Shown here: positions 20,726-33,523 of the stretch, piece after piece | Position numbering within the stretch: the stretch's first letter is position 1 | Layout: each line of letters begins with the position of its first letter | Origin: Buddleja alternifolia | Taxonomy: Eukaryota; Streptophyta; Magnoliopsida; Lamiales; Scrophulariaceae | DNA: 64,000 nt | Direction: 5' to 3' | Assembly: GCA_019426215.1 (NCBI GenBank) | Contig: CM033408.1 | Coordinates: forward strand, 24,345,953-24,409,952 | Notes under the pieces: model-generated | The model's database searches: none | What the model was told of the DNA's origin: nothing | What the model saw: the letters and a program-made list of their open reading frames with translations, nothing else | Program-made: the position numbers and the translations under genes

Positions 20726-22473
20726 TTAGCACGTCTCAATTATAAATGCTGTTTTTTATTCGCTAAATTCATGTCAAACCTGTTAATTACAAGTGATCCA
20801 ACAAAATCGACAAGAAGTAATTACCGCCATTTCTAAATTAATCATTTCTAAATTAATCAATTTTCTCCAAAATTCAAATCGAACCATATTGATTCCAAAC
20901 AATTTAATAGAATCAAATAACCATCAAATTTTAAACCAATTTAACATTCACCAAAACAATATTATAAACACCATTCAAAACAATATTGTACACAATCTTC
21001 AACACAATTAACCTAACACAATATCATTCTACAAATTAGGTAAATCGTAATAGTATATCAAATTCTATTTTCATATAAAAATTGCATAAAAATTGAGACC
21101 CTCTCCGAACTAATCCTTCACGTGAGACCCTTTCCGGTGTGCCTATCCTACAAAAATTGCATAAAAATTGAGTGCAAATGTTAGAATCCAATAGCAAAAA
21201 CCGACAAACATAACATGTGATCATATCCCATTATATAAATTCAAAAGTAATAGCAATCTATCTTACCGGAATAGTAATGCACATAACTCCCCCGTTAACG
21301 GTTAATGCTAAAATTACGTTCCTCCTCGATGAAGGATCAAGAGGTCCAAGTACTCGAGGCGGAAACGGACCCTTGTGCTTAAATTGGAGCTACACCCAAA
21401 AATATCAATCAACGTATTAGATGCGCATCTATCAAACAAATGGATTCATCAAATAAGTCTAGTACAGAACAGACAAATATTGTGTCTCTCACCTTCACGT
21501 GAATCTACGAGATCCGGAACTATCACAATGAAACAAATGGATTAGTAACAAATTAGTAAGCATTCTTTAATGTTCGGCCAAAAAATCTCAATTGCATTAA
21601 CATAAGACAATCAGGGGTCAAGTCATGATATTATGGTTTAAAAGAATCAATTCAACTTAAAGCTCACCAAATTAACCAAAGCTCAACAGTGGGGTATCCT
21701 TCATTCCTCAATTCTATAATGATATCCTCCTTCCAAGTATCCATTACTAACTCTAAATTTTTTACTTATAGCATAAGCAAATTTTTTACGTACAGCAGAA
21801 GAAATAAAGCTACTGTAGAAAATTACCTTCACCTTCAGTTTTTTTACTAACTCTAATCATTTAGATAATTTATGGTGACAATTAGGGAGATAAATCAGTG
21901 CACCAGATTTGCCATCATAGATTAGTTCTAGTACTACTCTTATTATTAACTAAAGGACCTCAATATATGTATTCCAATCTTCCAAGATCCTTAGATTTCT
22001 ATTTATAACTCAACAGCCCTCACCAAAAAAAATCATTTACCAAAAAGACGCATTATTATTTATATTGTTACTTGAAGAGTTCATGCATTATATTCTCCCT
22101 CCCGTACCAGAAGTTTCATCCTCAAAACTTAACGAAATTTAACTATAGAAATCCAGAAACTTTTCTCTGTCATGTCCTTTAATATCTCAAATGCTTTTAT
22201 GTTTATCTATACAGTGAGATAGTATGTCACCACAATATACTTGTTCCTTTTCATCAATCACCTTAATCACCTACATGGGACATTACTAATAAGTCATTCT
22301 ATGCTAAATCCATCATGTTGTTGTTGCGTACTCTCATACATAACCAGTTAATCCTTATGATTTCGATATAAGATGTCATTTTTTATTTATATTTTTTATA
22401 ATGAAAAGATGTCAAGTGAATTAAATAGATTATTGGAAAAAATGTCATCTAGAGTATCAAAAGAGATTGAATA

Positions 22474-23335
22474 ATTTTTAATTTTTTTTCATGTAAGTAC
22501 TCAAAATTTAAGCGAGCACACTACTCAACCAAACATTCTTGAATCCAACAGAAAACATATCCAAAGCTACATACCATGAGTTCATCTCTTCTATACTATC
22601 AACAATCAACACCACCAATAACTCAATACTGAATATCAATTATCAATATCACAAAACCCACATAAATCACCCTTTAACCCACTAAGTATGAAACACAACA
22701 CCAACAACTCAATGTCACCAAAATAGATCAAAGATTTTAGAGATAGCCTTTTACCACTCATGGGCTTTACCATTACCCATGACAAACCGGCGAGAGAGGG
22801 AGAGAGATGAAATCGGAGCTGCGGTGGTGTGAACTTTGATGGCCGCTCTGTTGCTTTGAGGGAAAGAGAGAGAGAAAGAGACACCGGTGGCATCGCTGCG
22901 GTGGTAGACGGACAGGAGCGGCGGCGGCAGTGGCTTGAGGAAGGTGCGAATTTCGTCGGACGGGATACGGTGGAGTGCAAAGGGGTTCGATGGCGAGATG
23001 CGTCGATGACGTTGCGGAGGAATGGTGTTGCTGTGGTGAACGACGGCGGCGTCGCTGCGGTGGTAGATGTACATGAGCTTTGGTGGCTATGGTGTTTGGC
23101 TTGAATGTTGGGGAAGATGGAGAGAAAATTGGGGTTTTGTGGTTGAGAGTTGGGGAAGATGGTGAGAGTTGCTGATATGATATGGTAGGTGGGGTTTTGA
23201 ATGGGGTTGTTGGATCTTTGACTGGGTCATGGGGCTTTGGCCCCCATTTTTTTTACTAAAATTAATTCGAAAACTTTTCTTCCCTCTTCTTTTGGGATAT
23301 GGCCAATGTCTTAAATTTCGATCCAAATATCAAAA
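22474..23335. other. GC-rich insert in CACTA-A copy 2, possible captured gene 5' region
   Basis: Longer version of the insert at 6283-6712. Read on the minus strand it runs from the Pro/Ser-rich frame MDRNLRHWPYPKRRGKKS (23326) through a pyrimidine-rich zone (ctctctctttccctc) to a segment encoding FVMGNGKAHEW near 22750. The order resembles a host promoter, leader and first exon. The phrase tcgctgcggtggtaga occurs twice (22893, 23053), so part of the insert is duplicated. No source gene was recognised. Confidence 0.4.
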
Positions 23336-24299
23336 TTTTGATAGAAATTTCATTACGTCTCTGATTTTTACAAGAAAATCACAACTGAAATTAAGCCATT
23401 CTGGTAAGGACCCACTACTATTTTCCTCATCATACAATAATAACTTGGTTGAGCAAAATAATACATGTTTGTAGGCTCGCAAGCCTCAACAATAATAACT
23501 TTTGTTTATTAATTAGTTACCTTGTGTGAGCTTGAGAGAGGTCTAGAGTTCAAATCTGGATAAGTACATTATTCTTTTACTTTATTCTTATTTTTAATTT
23601 AATATTTAATCTTCTCAAATATATTAACAAATTAAATTAGACAGCCCCTTAAAAATATACATATATATATATATATATAAATTTAACTCCTCTATATGAG
23701 TTTTAGGGTTTAGGGTAAGTTTAGGGTTTTGGGCTATTTATTTACAAAACACAAAATTCCTTAACGAGCTTAACTCGAGCAGAAAAAACTTGTTCGTAGG
23801 CTAGCATGACTCGATATAAATAATAATTTAATATTCTTATTTTGAATATATACTATATTATAAATTATAATATATATTAGATATATTATAATTATGTCTT
23901 AATGGGCCAATTAGACAAGCTAACTATGTCTTAATAGGCCACTTAGAAAATCTTTGGCCCATAGTATTATTAGTGTTGTATAGTATTATTATTGGTTTAT
24001 AGGCTATATATATATATATATCTTTATACCTATAGATATAAATAATATTACTATACTATATTATAATTTTACATCAAAGAGAATAAAGTTTGCTGAATTT
24101 TTTTATTACAATGACATGAGATTGGGCTGGGGATAAATAGCCCACTATCACAGGGATCCAATAGGCTATTTAGGTCTAAAATGCCTTATTAATTTCGTAT
24201 CTATATATATATGTATATTATAATGTAGTCACATTCGCTATCAAAACCTTAGAAGTGATCCGAGGTTCGAATTCTGTTGATATTTGTTTTTATTCTAAT

Positions 24300-24840
24300 T
24301 TACAAATTAGAGACGGATATTTTCGAATTAGAGACCGAATTATTCGGTCTCTAATTAGCGACCGAATTATTCGGTCTCTGAATTGGTCGCTAAATAATAA
24401 AAAAAAATTGATGCTCATCTCGGTCGCTAATTAGAGACCGAATTATTCGGTCTCTGAATCGGTCTCTAAAATATAATTTCATTTTTCGTCGCCGAATCGG
24501 TCGCTAAATAATAATGAAAAATTGATGCTCATCTCGGTCGCTAAATTCCATCGCTAATTTGAAAATTAGAGACCGAAAATATCCGTCTCTAACTTAGGCA
24601 AGTAAATCAACCATTTAGCTACCGATTTAGAGACGAAAATCAATCGGTCTCTAATTCCGTCTCTGAATCGGTCTCTAATTTATTCTAAATTACCCCATTG
24701 GATATTTTTTTAAGGAAAAGAGACCGACCCGAATTCGGTCTCAATTAGCGACGGAACCCAAGTCGGTCTCAATTTCGGTCTCTGTTTAGAGACCGAATTC
24801 AGTCGGTCTCTAAAATTCTGTCTCTGATGTCCTGTTTTCT
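24300..24840. repeat. CACTA-A copy 2, right subterminal array
   Basis: Counterpart of 8096-8640 with the same alternating palindromic pairs of agagaccga/tcggtctct and agcgaccga/tcggtcgct. Confidence 0.8.
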
Positions 24841-24847
24841 TGTAGTG

Positions 24848-25299
24848 AAAATGTGTGATGTAGGTGTGAAAGTATGTGGTGTGTGTAAAATATATGATAT
24901 GCTTGTGAAAATATGTGCAGTGTATGTAAAGTTGTTGTAAAATGTGTGATGTAGGTGTGAAAGTATGTGTAGTGTGTGTGAAAGTATGTATAGTGTGTGT
25001 AAAATGTGTGAAAATATATGTAGTGTGTGAAAATGTGTATAGTGTATGTGAAAATATGTGTAGAGTGTGTAAAATATGTGAAAATATGTATAGTGTGCGT
25101 AAAATGTGTGTAGTGTTTGTGAAAATATGTGTAGTGTGTGAAAATGTGTGTAGTGTGTGTAAAATATGTGAAAATACGTGTAGTGTGTGAAAATGTGTGT
25201 AGTGTGTGTAAAAGATGTGTAGTGTGTGAAAATGTGTGTAGTGTGTGTAAAATATGTGTAGTATGTGTAAAATATGTGAAAATATGTGTAGTGTGTGTG
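24848..25299. repeat. Minisatellite, second arm, unit 2
   Basis: Continues the gtgtgtagtgtgtgaaaat orientation interrupted by CACTA-A. It matches 8649-9081 with local copy-number differences and includes the intact CACTA-A target at 24932. Confidence 0.9.
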
Positions 25300-25519
25300 A
25301 AATAGATCCCCTTGAACTATACAGTAACATACTTACCACCTTCAATAGCATCAAATTATCTTAATTATCCTTAATCGTTATTTTGTCTTTTATTTTGCAT
25401 TACTCTGCCACTTTGTTTTCACTATTTTATTAAGCCTGTTTGTTAAAATTTAACCATACATCAAGATTAATTAATCAAAATAATAGTTGAAAATAATTTT
25501 AATACTAACATTAGATTAT

Positions 25520-25530
25520 GGTGACAACAC

Positions 25531-25565
<35 letters not shown>

Positions 25566-25914
25566 GTCTAACAAAATTCAAGTAATATGTTGTCACAAAA
25601 TTAAATCACTCCAAACAAATTTTAATATCTTTTGTGTATGTGACAATCTACTCCAAACAGACTATCTTTTGAAAATACATATATTTTATATTAATAAAAA
25701 ATAAGCATATATTTACCCCCTAATTTACCGTACTATAATTTTAAGGTTCAATCATATATAATATGTGTGTGTGTGTGTGTGTGATTTCTTATCAAAGTAC
25801 ATCCAAAAATTCAAAACAATTTTGAACTACTTTAACTTTATGACAATGCTGTAGTTGAATTTGTCAAATGTAAATATATATATATATATATATATGTAAT
25901 AATGTGTTGTCACC
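25520..25914. mobile_element. Inverted-repeat element, unit 3
   Basis: Same arms as 9302-9684 (GGTGACAACACATTA / TAATGTGTTGTCACC), with longer internal (AT)n and (TG)n tracts. Confidence 0.5.
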
Positions 25915-26081
25915 AAATTAATTTAATATTATTGTTAAACATATTATTAATTCTTTATTTTAATTAATGCATTCAAGGAAAAAAACTTGTCAAAGAAAAA
26001 ATGAAAGGAAAAATAATAAAGGGAGTAAAGTCAAATATGGTATAGTATGTGAGAATATTTTGGTACGAGAGGTATAATTTA

Positions 26082-27537
26082 GAGACTTAAGAACTGTATT
26101 TTACCTTCATATTTTAATAAAACTCTTTCACTTCATATAGATGGCACCTTTGTGCAGATTCGATGCCATGATTGTAGGTGCAATATCTTCAATTATACTC
26201 TAATTAAATTGTATTTTTTAACTTTTAAGAATATTAAAATTTGGAATTTTGGATTATTATAATAATATAAATTTTCAATATAAAAGTCCTAAATGGATAA
26301 ATTTCTATAAAAAATTACAGTTGATTAATTAATTAGAAGTCCAATAGTAACTAAGTTCATAAATTTATTAACCTTAAATGTTTGGTATTTTTAAATAAAA
26401 AGTTTGTGGAATGAATTTTTTAGATTGAAAAATTATCATTGTTTTTTTTTTATATATATAAAACTTTGTTTCAAGAGGTTTTTACTAATGTTTTCTTATT
26501 ATTTGATAAGAAAAAGAATATATAAACAATGAGCATTTAATAAATCGTCATTTTCGTTGGTTTGTACGAAAAAGATTCTAATTTGTCAATATAGCTTAGC
26601 ACCTATTGTATCAATTTAAATGTCAAACATCAAGGATCAAATGGTATTTCTGATGAGCTTGTATCTAGCATTAACATGTCAAGCATCTATGGGCACCTTG
26701 AGATCTCAATATTTCTCGGGCAATTATTAAAGATACAAGTGCATTTTAAAGAAATTATTGTTAGATATAAATGTAACAGATAAATCTAAACAAAATGAAA
26801 TCTTTATCTATTAATTAAAAGAACACAAAAACCACAAATCATCAAACCTTTCATGTTATGTAACTAAAAGACTTCATTATCATCATAATTTTATATTAAT
26901 TCTATTGCTATAAAATACATGGTAATATTAAAAAATTTTCTCCAAGTTAAGAATGGGATACGTTTTTTTTTTTTTTTTTTGGAACAAATTAAATACAGTA
27001 GAACCTACATATTAGGAGCCTATAGAAACAAAAATAGACATTCACTTGGGTAGAAATTTCATCCTTCGTGGAGAGTGGTATGTATTTTCAAACTCACAAT
27101 TAGTACGTAACCTTATAATATCATGAAAGATACAAGATTTTTTTTTATTAACAATAATTGTCAATTCATGCGAGAGGTGCGGTAGTATCTTTAATCCTAA
27201 CGGGCACGGTAAGGCTTGGAGTTCTTTGGTATTTTCAATAGGTGTTGAACTTTTCCCCCCTAAGATTTTGGTATGAAAACAACCAAATAATTGGATAATT
27301 AGTCAAAATATTGACTTAATGAAGCGATTGGTACGTATCAATGAGGTAGGAATGAAATGTGACATAGCTAGAATAATCAAATGACTTAAATATACATTAT
27401 ACATATAATCAACGTATTTTTTTATTTTATTTTTATTAACCCAACATAATCAACGTAACCCGCTGACCCGATCTCGTGATTGTGGATTACCTGCACTTCT
27501 CATAATCAGATAAGGCTAGATCACTACACACTTTACC
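26082..27537. repeat. AT-rich non-coding block, unit 3
   Basis: Full-length counterpart of 2-1476. A poly-T run of 18 lies at about 26963-26981. No gene was recognised. Confidence 0.7.
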
Positions 27538-27542
27538 CGTAC

Positions 27543-28421
27543 TGTTAGGATTATGCCCTCAAATGGCCTAGAGGATAGAATGATAGAGCATCTTTCTTGT
27601 AATGAACTTATTTTGATATTATTAATAAAGGCAATATTCAGTTTTCACTTAAATTTTATCTACATCTATAAGTAATGTAAAACGCCTTGTCCATGTTTTC
27701 AGTATGATCTCTTTACTTGGCCTATGGGATAGGAAGAATGTCATTAGAGAGATCGATCTTGATTACTAAAAACTAGGTAGTAAAATAAAGTCTTTAATGG
27801 ACAGCTCAAGACTTAGAATACTTGTACAATCTAGCTCTGACATGAGAGTGTCATTCGAGTACCATTGGATGGTAGGAGCTTGAGATTGTAGGCACATCAG
27901 TGGAACTGATTACTCGAACATGACTCGCATCGGTTCTGTCACACGGGTTTTCACTCGATGACTGTCAATGACAAAACTGGTTATGCGTAATAGGTATAAG
28001 TGAACCTTTGACCTGAAATATCCGGCTGAAGATGCACAACCGATGTCAAGTAAAAAGTGGAAATGTTTTGATTAAGATTATGGCTTGAGATCATCAATCA
28101 AAGTAAAAAAAATTCGTCAATCAATCCGTGTGTGATAATTTAGAGACAACGTAATTTCGTTGTTTGGATCAAATTCAAGAAAGTCAACGAATTCAAGAAT
28201 TGAAGATTACACAAGGATTGAAGAAATCGAGACTTCATCAATTCGAGTTTTAGAGGAGGAATCGGATTCTCCAACCACTTCGCTTCAACGGGTAAGTAGT
28301 TATTCGTTACGCGAAATAATAGATTTGAATATGCGAATCAAAGAATTTAAACTTTGGGTTTGTAAATTAAATTTTTGAAATTCTTCCGCTCCGTTTATTT
28401 GATTTTTTGCGAAACCCAACA
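27543..28421 (+). mobile_element. Solo LTR, unit 3
   Basis: 879 bp, TGTTAGGATTATG to CGAAACCCAACA. Target duplication is CGTAC on the left (27538-27542) and CATAC on the right, one substitution from perfect. Confidence 0.85.
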
Positions 28422-29288
28422 CATACAACGTGGAAGAAGTCTGTAAATACTTTATTTTGTAACACTATTCAGGTAATGCTATTTGTTGTACCACTGTGTA
28501 CTTAAATCATATACGCGACCTACATTGTCTTACTTACTTGACCATTGCAGGGTCCTCACTAGAAAACCCACGAGTGTGACCTTCACGATTGTAACCTTAA
28601 CTATAGTCCTTTGGCTTTAGATAGTTCCCAATCCGAAGCATCAGGATCAAACCCAAACTAGAGATATCAGGCCGGTTAGTTTGGTTCGACTTGGCCGAGG
28701 CCTGTCTCGGACCGGCCCACCAAATTTTTCTAAGTGCATTGGTCCTAATAGAGTCTGGGCCAACCCGAGACCAGCCCGCCTTACTGTTTAGTCTGGCCTC
28801 ATCTGGGCTTGGTCCAGCCCACTGACCTAGCCAGGACCTGCCATGGGCAAAGATTGGTGGAATTAATTTTTTTTCATTTTGCTTTTCAAAAATTAGAAAA
28901 CTGAAATTGGGGTCAAATTGGGGTAATTGAGACAAAGGTATTCTAACCACTTAAGACAAAAAAGTTACTTTTGCCTCAATTTCAATTTGATAATATAAAT
29001 TTATCTAAAAATAATGTAAAACAAAATATATATATATATATGATACGTCCATAAAAATCCACTTCTCCTGTTGGGCCTAGCAAGGAATGGCCGCTTAATG
29101 AATGATGGAGTGGCTAAAATGACAAAATAAATCAAAACTAGAGATATCAAGTGGGCTAGTCTAGTTTGGTTTGATACGTAGGTGTTGGACCGGACTGTTG
29201 GGAAGCATATGACTGAATTAATACGGCTTCGTTTGCTCATCGATATTTCGATGGGATATCTCAGATTAGAGACATGATGCGAAAGCAG

Positions 29289-29422
29289 TGGTGTATAAGG
29301 TTAATCACATTCCGATGGAAGCGAATCAAGTGGAAGATTACTTGTCCAAGTTCGGTAGCACCCATCACATGGAGTTTGTCTCCGGCACGAATGCGGATGC
29401 GGATTTCAACACGAATCTTTGA
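29289..29422 (+). pseudogene. RNase H-domain remnant, unit 3
   Basis: VNHIPMEANQVEDYLSKFG and STHHMEFVSGTNADADFNTN, ending at TGA 29420-29422. It shares the one-base loss (ataaggtt) with unit 2a, and upstream keeps SQIRDMMRKQW. Confidence 0.6.
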
Positions 29423-30052
29423 TCATGATTTATGAGGAGTTAAATGGCGTCGTTATATGACTATGAGTCCTGGTTTGTCGGTAGTTCGGGTACCCCGTTC
29501 ATTTGGAAACCAAAAAAAACAAAAAAATCCAGACATATATGCTCCCAAGAAGGCCGATAGCAAAAGCAAATTGAAAGCTCGGTAATCAAGCACACAAGTG
29601 ACCTCGTGATCCACCTAATGGTATAGCTTACAAGGAATGTGAAGAGTAGCTCGAAACGAAGCTCATGAGCATAGCTGCCGGATGTATAGAGTGGACCAAA
29701 TCAACAACCACCCACTACCTTCAAAATACGGAAAATGATCTCCATTTCCCCCATGACACAAGAAAGGCGCCCCATGAACAAGAGAGAAGGAGTGGGGCGG
29801 CCACCCTTTAAATAGTGTAGAATCAAAACCTGTAATTTTATTACGTTACTTTTATTAACAAGAATCATTATCTTTGTACTCCCTCTCTAATAAAGCAATA
29901 AAAATCTCTCTTTTGCATTTGTATATTCATCTCATTTCATAGAAGTCTTTTAGTTTATTCATAATCATTAGAGATATGAATGCAGTTACATTATATGTTT
30001 TCTTGGCATAAAAAGCGTATATATATATATATGAAATTATATATATTTATAT

Positions 30053-30483
30053 GGAAAATTACATTGGGTACCCCTAAGGTAATGCCTAATAACGGTTTAC
30101 ACCCCCTAGTTCATAAAATTACATCTAGAATAACACCCCCTACTCCGATCCCAAAGCCGCAGTTAGGAGTTTACTTAATTTTTTGTATATATATGTACAT
30201 ATGTATGTATGTAAATATGTAATTGAGGATTTAGGCATTCTGAGAAAATTTGATAGGTGTAAAGGGGTAAGAAAGTCTTTTACAATTTAATTCTTTTTTC
30301 CATTTTTTTATGTTTTTCTTAATATTTTCTTTAACATTATGTAAGGGTATAGATGTCGTTTTACCCATTCCGTCCAACATTACATCAATATATTAATTTA
30401 CAGGATGTTAGATGTAATTTTTTGAACTAGGGGTTGTGAATCGTAATTAGGCTATACTTCAGGGATACTCAGTCTAATTTTCC
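30053..30483. mobile_element. Foldback (MITE-like) element, unit 3
   Basis: Orthologue of 13386-13818, with arms GGAAAATTACATTGGGTACC and complement GGAAAATTAGACTGAGTATC. Confidence 0.65.
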
Positions 30484-31281
30484 ATAAATATATATAATAC
30501 GAAATTTGACCGTGAAGTCATTAAGACTTTGGTCTGCAACGGCCTGAATTGATTTTTTGGTTTTCTTTTTTCAAAAAACAAAAATTGGTGACGTTAGAAT
30601 AGGCAAACTCTAGCCTTACCACTTGGCTAAATGAATTTTGTTTTATTCAAAATAACATATGAAAATAATTTTAAATATACCGGTCCTCGGCCGGGTTTTG
30701 ACCGGGCTGGGTCCCGGCCTAGGCTACATTGAAGTGCGCCTGGCCTGGCCCATCAGATTTGGTGGGCCGGGGCCGGGCCAATCCGTTCGGTTGATGGGGG
30801 CCGGCCTACTTTATTTTTTTAAACCGAACTTTGGTACTACTCAAGAAACTTGACCTACGTAGTGCAAAATAAATATGTTAAATAAAATTTAAATGTTGAA
30901 TGTTAAGTATGACTTTCTAAATTAATAAACGAAAAAAGATATAAGGGTGTTTCAGTCTTATAATAATTTTATTGTAGAATTTTTTTCCAAAAGTAGTAAG
31001 AAGAAAGGTATTGCCAAATTTTCAAACCGCAGGGAAGTGGATGCCAAAAGACCGAACCTCAGAAAAGGTGGATGCAAATAACCCTACTTGCAATGTTTTT
31101 GTGTTCGTTGATTAAATAATTTCACAAATATTATTCATGAGTTTAAGACATAAAAATGAAGATTCTCTGTCAATAAACCCGGCACCAAATCTTAAATTAT
31201 ATCTTAATAAACTTCTTTCCTTTCATTTTAGATGACAACATTCCGCAAATTTCATCCCAAGATTATAGCTACGATATCTTT

Positions 31282-31627
31282 CGACTGTCATTTTGTTCGT
31301 GATCAAGTACAAACCGGGGCAATTGTCACCACTCACATTCGCACTCGGTTTCAACCCGCCGATTTGTTCACCAAAGCACATGGTCGTTCTCAATTTCTAA
31401 TTCTACTAGTCAAGTTGGGCATTCACGATGTTCATGCGGCAATTGAGGGGGAATATTGTAAATAGCGTATATATTTGTCCTATGGTTGTAAATACGGCAA
31501 GAAATTTGTCATAGAGTCCTTTTCCATTAGGGTTTTGTTTTAGGGTTTTATGTGTATATATGTTGCTGTACGTTTGTTTAGGAAAATAAGAGAAATATTT
31601 TCGCCACTTTTTGTCTCTCTTTTTACA
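31282..31627 (+). mobile_element. Ty1-copia 3' end with LTR, unit 3 (frame intact)
   Basis: Here the frame is open from FDCHFVRDQVQTGAIVTTHI through QPADLFTKAHGRSQFL and KLGIHDVHAAIEGEYCK to a TAG at 31463. It lacks the four-base duplication present in units 2a and 2b. The purine tract TTGAGGGGGAATAT leads into the LTR at 31457-31627 (171 bp, TGTAAA..TTTACA). The 5' break at atatcttt|cgac is the same as in unit 2. Confidence 0.82.
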
Positions 31628-32193
31628 TATGCTGATGATAAAAACTTAATGCATGTGTGTGTATATATATATATACAAGTATTTGTGTTAGCAAGACGAA
31701 TGCGGATTAAATAATAGAAATATATATCTCCTTATAATTTATATTTTTTAAATAAATAATATTCAATGTTCAATATATAACTATATCTATATATATCAAA
31801 TATATATTAATATGTAATATGTAATTATTACTTTATAACTAATGTAAACAAATATTTAACAGTCCATGAAAGTACTCTCACGTTCGATTCCATCTGTAAT
31901 CATGAAAAATGGAATGAAATTCACACAAGAACAATTTTAATACATCGAATACACACAAGTACAATAGCCTTGAACACATGATATATATGATCAAAGCTAG
32001 GGAAGAATGGATTAAATTCTCCACATTCAATCGCTCTCCCAACATTGAGAGTGCGCATCAATTATATATATGCCAAACCTTAGTCGATGCTTTATTACAG
32101 TTGTCAAACATGAAGAAAAAAAAAGGGACCAAATATATATAGAACAATACACACAGATGCATGCAGACTGTCGGCATATATAGCATTGAAAAT

Positions 32194-32382
32194 CTAGGGC
32201 ACACGTCCTCGTCGGCTAGGGAATAGTATGAACCAAATGAGCCCATTCACTGGCTTATCCTGGTAGTCACCATTGACATGTTGGGAGCTGGCCATAATGC
32301 TTACTTGGCGTATCGTTAATATGAATGTTTTTTCTACTCTGTAGTGTGTGTGTTGATCTTTGTTTTTTGATTTTGAACCCAT
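32194..32382 (-). CDS. Small TATA-associated ORF of unknown function, unit 3
   Basis: Copy of the ORF at 18763-18951 with one residue change (GDDQDKP to GDYQDKP) and the same TATA box just upstream on the complement. As there, the internal ATG (MASSQHVNG) is the better start if the TATA box is used. Low divergence may reflect a young duplication rather than selection, so coding status is uncertain. Confidence 0.3.
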   Translation of the reverse strand: MGSKSKNKDQHTHYRVEKTFILTIRQVSIMASSQHVNGDYQDKPVNGLIWFILFPSRRGRVP

Positions 32383-32794
32383 AGTGTGCAGGTGCTATTT
32401 ATAGTGTGTAGGTACACATTTGATTCATCGAATTGAAAATGATATGTTTGACTTCACAAAAATGGAAATAAAAAAAAGGATTTATTTATGTTGCTTGCTC
32501 ATTCGTAGAAGGCACTACATATGATTGTATTTTCAAATCAATATGACCAAGATAATACTTCCAAATAATACTATATTAGTGTTTATTGCAAGTTGGCAAA
32601 AAAACAATAATTATTTTTCTCAGCTTCACAAGATCTATTAGTATACCAATTCAGCTCGAGCCAAACAATACTAAAGTGAAACAAAAGAAACTAGCACAAT
32701 GTTAACATGTTTTGGGATCAAATAATTTTACAAGTATTGTGATGTAGGAGAAAACTTGGGTAAAATATCTACTATGTCAGAGTGCAATGAAATT

Positions 32795-33275
32795 CACAGG
32801 GTTATAGAGAAACGACATTTTGAACAAAAAGCATGCCTTCCACATTGATATCTTTTAGCCATCTGAGGTTGTTTAGGGGCTCAAACGGGCATTTTTACAT
32901 TTCTCATGTGTATTTTCATAATTTTCATATTATTTTAGATTTTTCTGTCTTTTCCCTTTATTGAGGTTGTTTAGGGGCTCAAACGGGCATTTTTACATTT
33001 CTCATGTGTATTTTCTCAAACAGCCATCTGAGGTTTGTTGAACGATTATCAAAATTGAATAATATTTTCACTCTGAGAACCCTAGCCGCTTTGGTTATTT
33101 TCAGAAAAAATCCTCGTGATAAGATTTTCTTCTTCACTTTGCATATTCTGGTGCGTCATATTATTATGTGAGGTTATGACATAAAAACAAGATATTCCAC
33201 CTATAACTTTGAAATCAAATCAGAAAAATATTTTGGGTAATATAGATTTTGCTCCCCTGAACAATATCATTTGTA
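32795..33275. repeat. Unit 3/4 junction sequence with 98-bp tandem repeat
   Basis: Sequence found only here, between unit 3's tail and unit 4's start. A segment beginning gaggttgtttaggggctcaa at 32864 repeats at 32962 (period 98 bp), and catctgagg recurs at 33023. Near 33250 cccctgaacaatatcattt resembles the terminus of an interspersed repeat. It may be an LTR fragment, but the ends are not defined. Confidence 0.5.
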
Positions 33276-33474
33276 AAATAGATCTCCTTGAACTATACAG
33301 CAACATACTTACCCCGTTCAATAGCATCAAATTATCTTAATTATCCTTAACCGTTATTTTGTCTTTTATTTTGCATTACTCTGCCACTTTGTTTTCACTA
33401 TTTCATTAAGTATGCATCAAGATTAATTAATCAAAATAATAGTTGAAAATAAATTTAGTATTAACATTGGATTA

Positions 33475-33482
33475 TGGTGACA

Positions 33483-33523
<41 letters not shown>

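Larger units (their letters stand above)
20412..24847. mobile_element. CACTA-A copy 2, non-autonomous En/Spm transposon, TSD AAA
   Basis: Begins CACTACAAGAAAACAGGGTA and ends GTCCTGTTTTCTTGTAGTG. The flanks gttgttgtAAA and AAAatgtgtgat give a perfect 3-bp duplication, and the uninterrupted site gttgttgtaaaatgtgtgat is present nearby at 24932. It is collinear with copy 1 and at the homologous position, so both copies were duplicated together. It carries a 458-bp segment (22474-22931) missing from copy 1 and lacks the 417 bp found at 6714-7130. There is no transposase. Length is 4436 bp. Confidence 0.93.
9082..25299 (+). repeat. Segmental-duplication unit 2
   Basis: The longest unit. It has the full backbone plus an internal tandem duplication (12182-15379 / 15380-18600), a two-armed minisatellite and CACTA-A copy 2. 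Subtracting these leaves a backbone of about 7 kb, in line with unit 3 (8.0 kb) and unit 4 without CACTA-B (6.0 kb). The start is taken at aaatagatccccttcaac, where similarity to 25300 and 33276 begins. Confidence 0.9.
28650..30830 (+). mobile_element. Putative hAT-like composite element, unit 3
   Basis: GGCC-rich blocks at 28665-28850 and 30677-30815 enclose the RNase H remnant and foldback element, as in unit 2a. The class is inferred from the GGCC-rich ends only. Confidence 0.3.
25300..33275 (+). repeat. Segmental-duplication unit 3
   Basis: The cleanest copy, about 8.0 kb, with every backbone component and neither CACTA insertion nor internal duplication nor minisatellite. It serves as the reference for the empty CACTA-B site (26574-26586: gattctaatttgtc). 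Confidence 0.9.
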
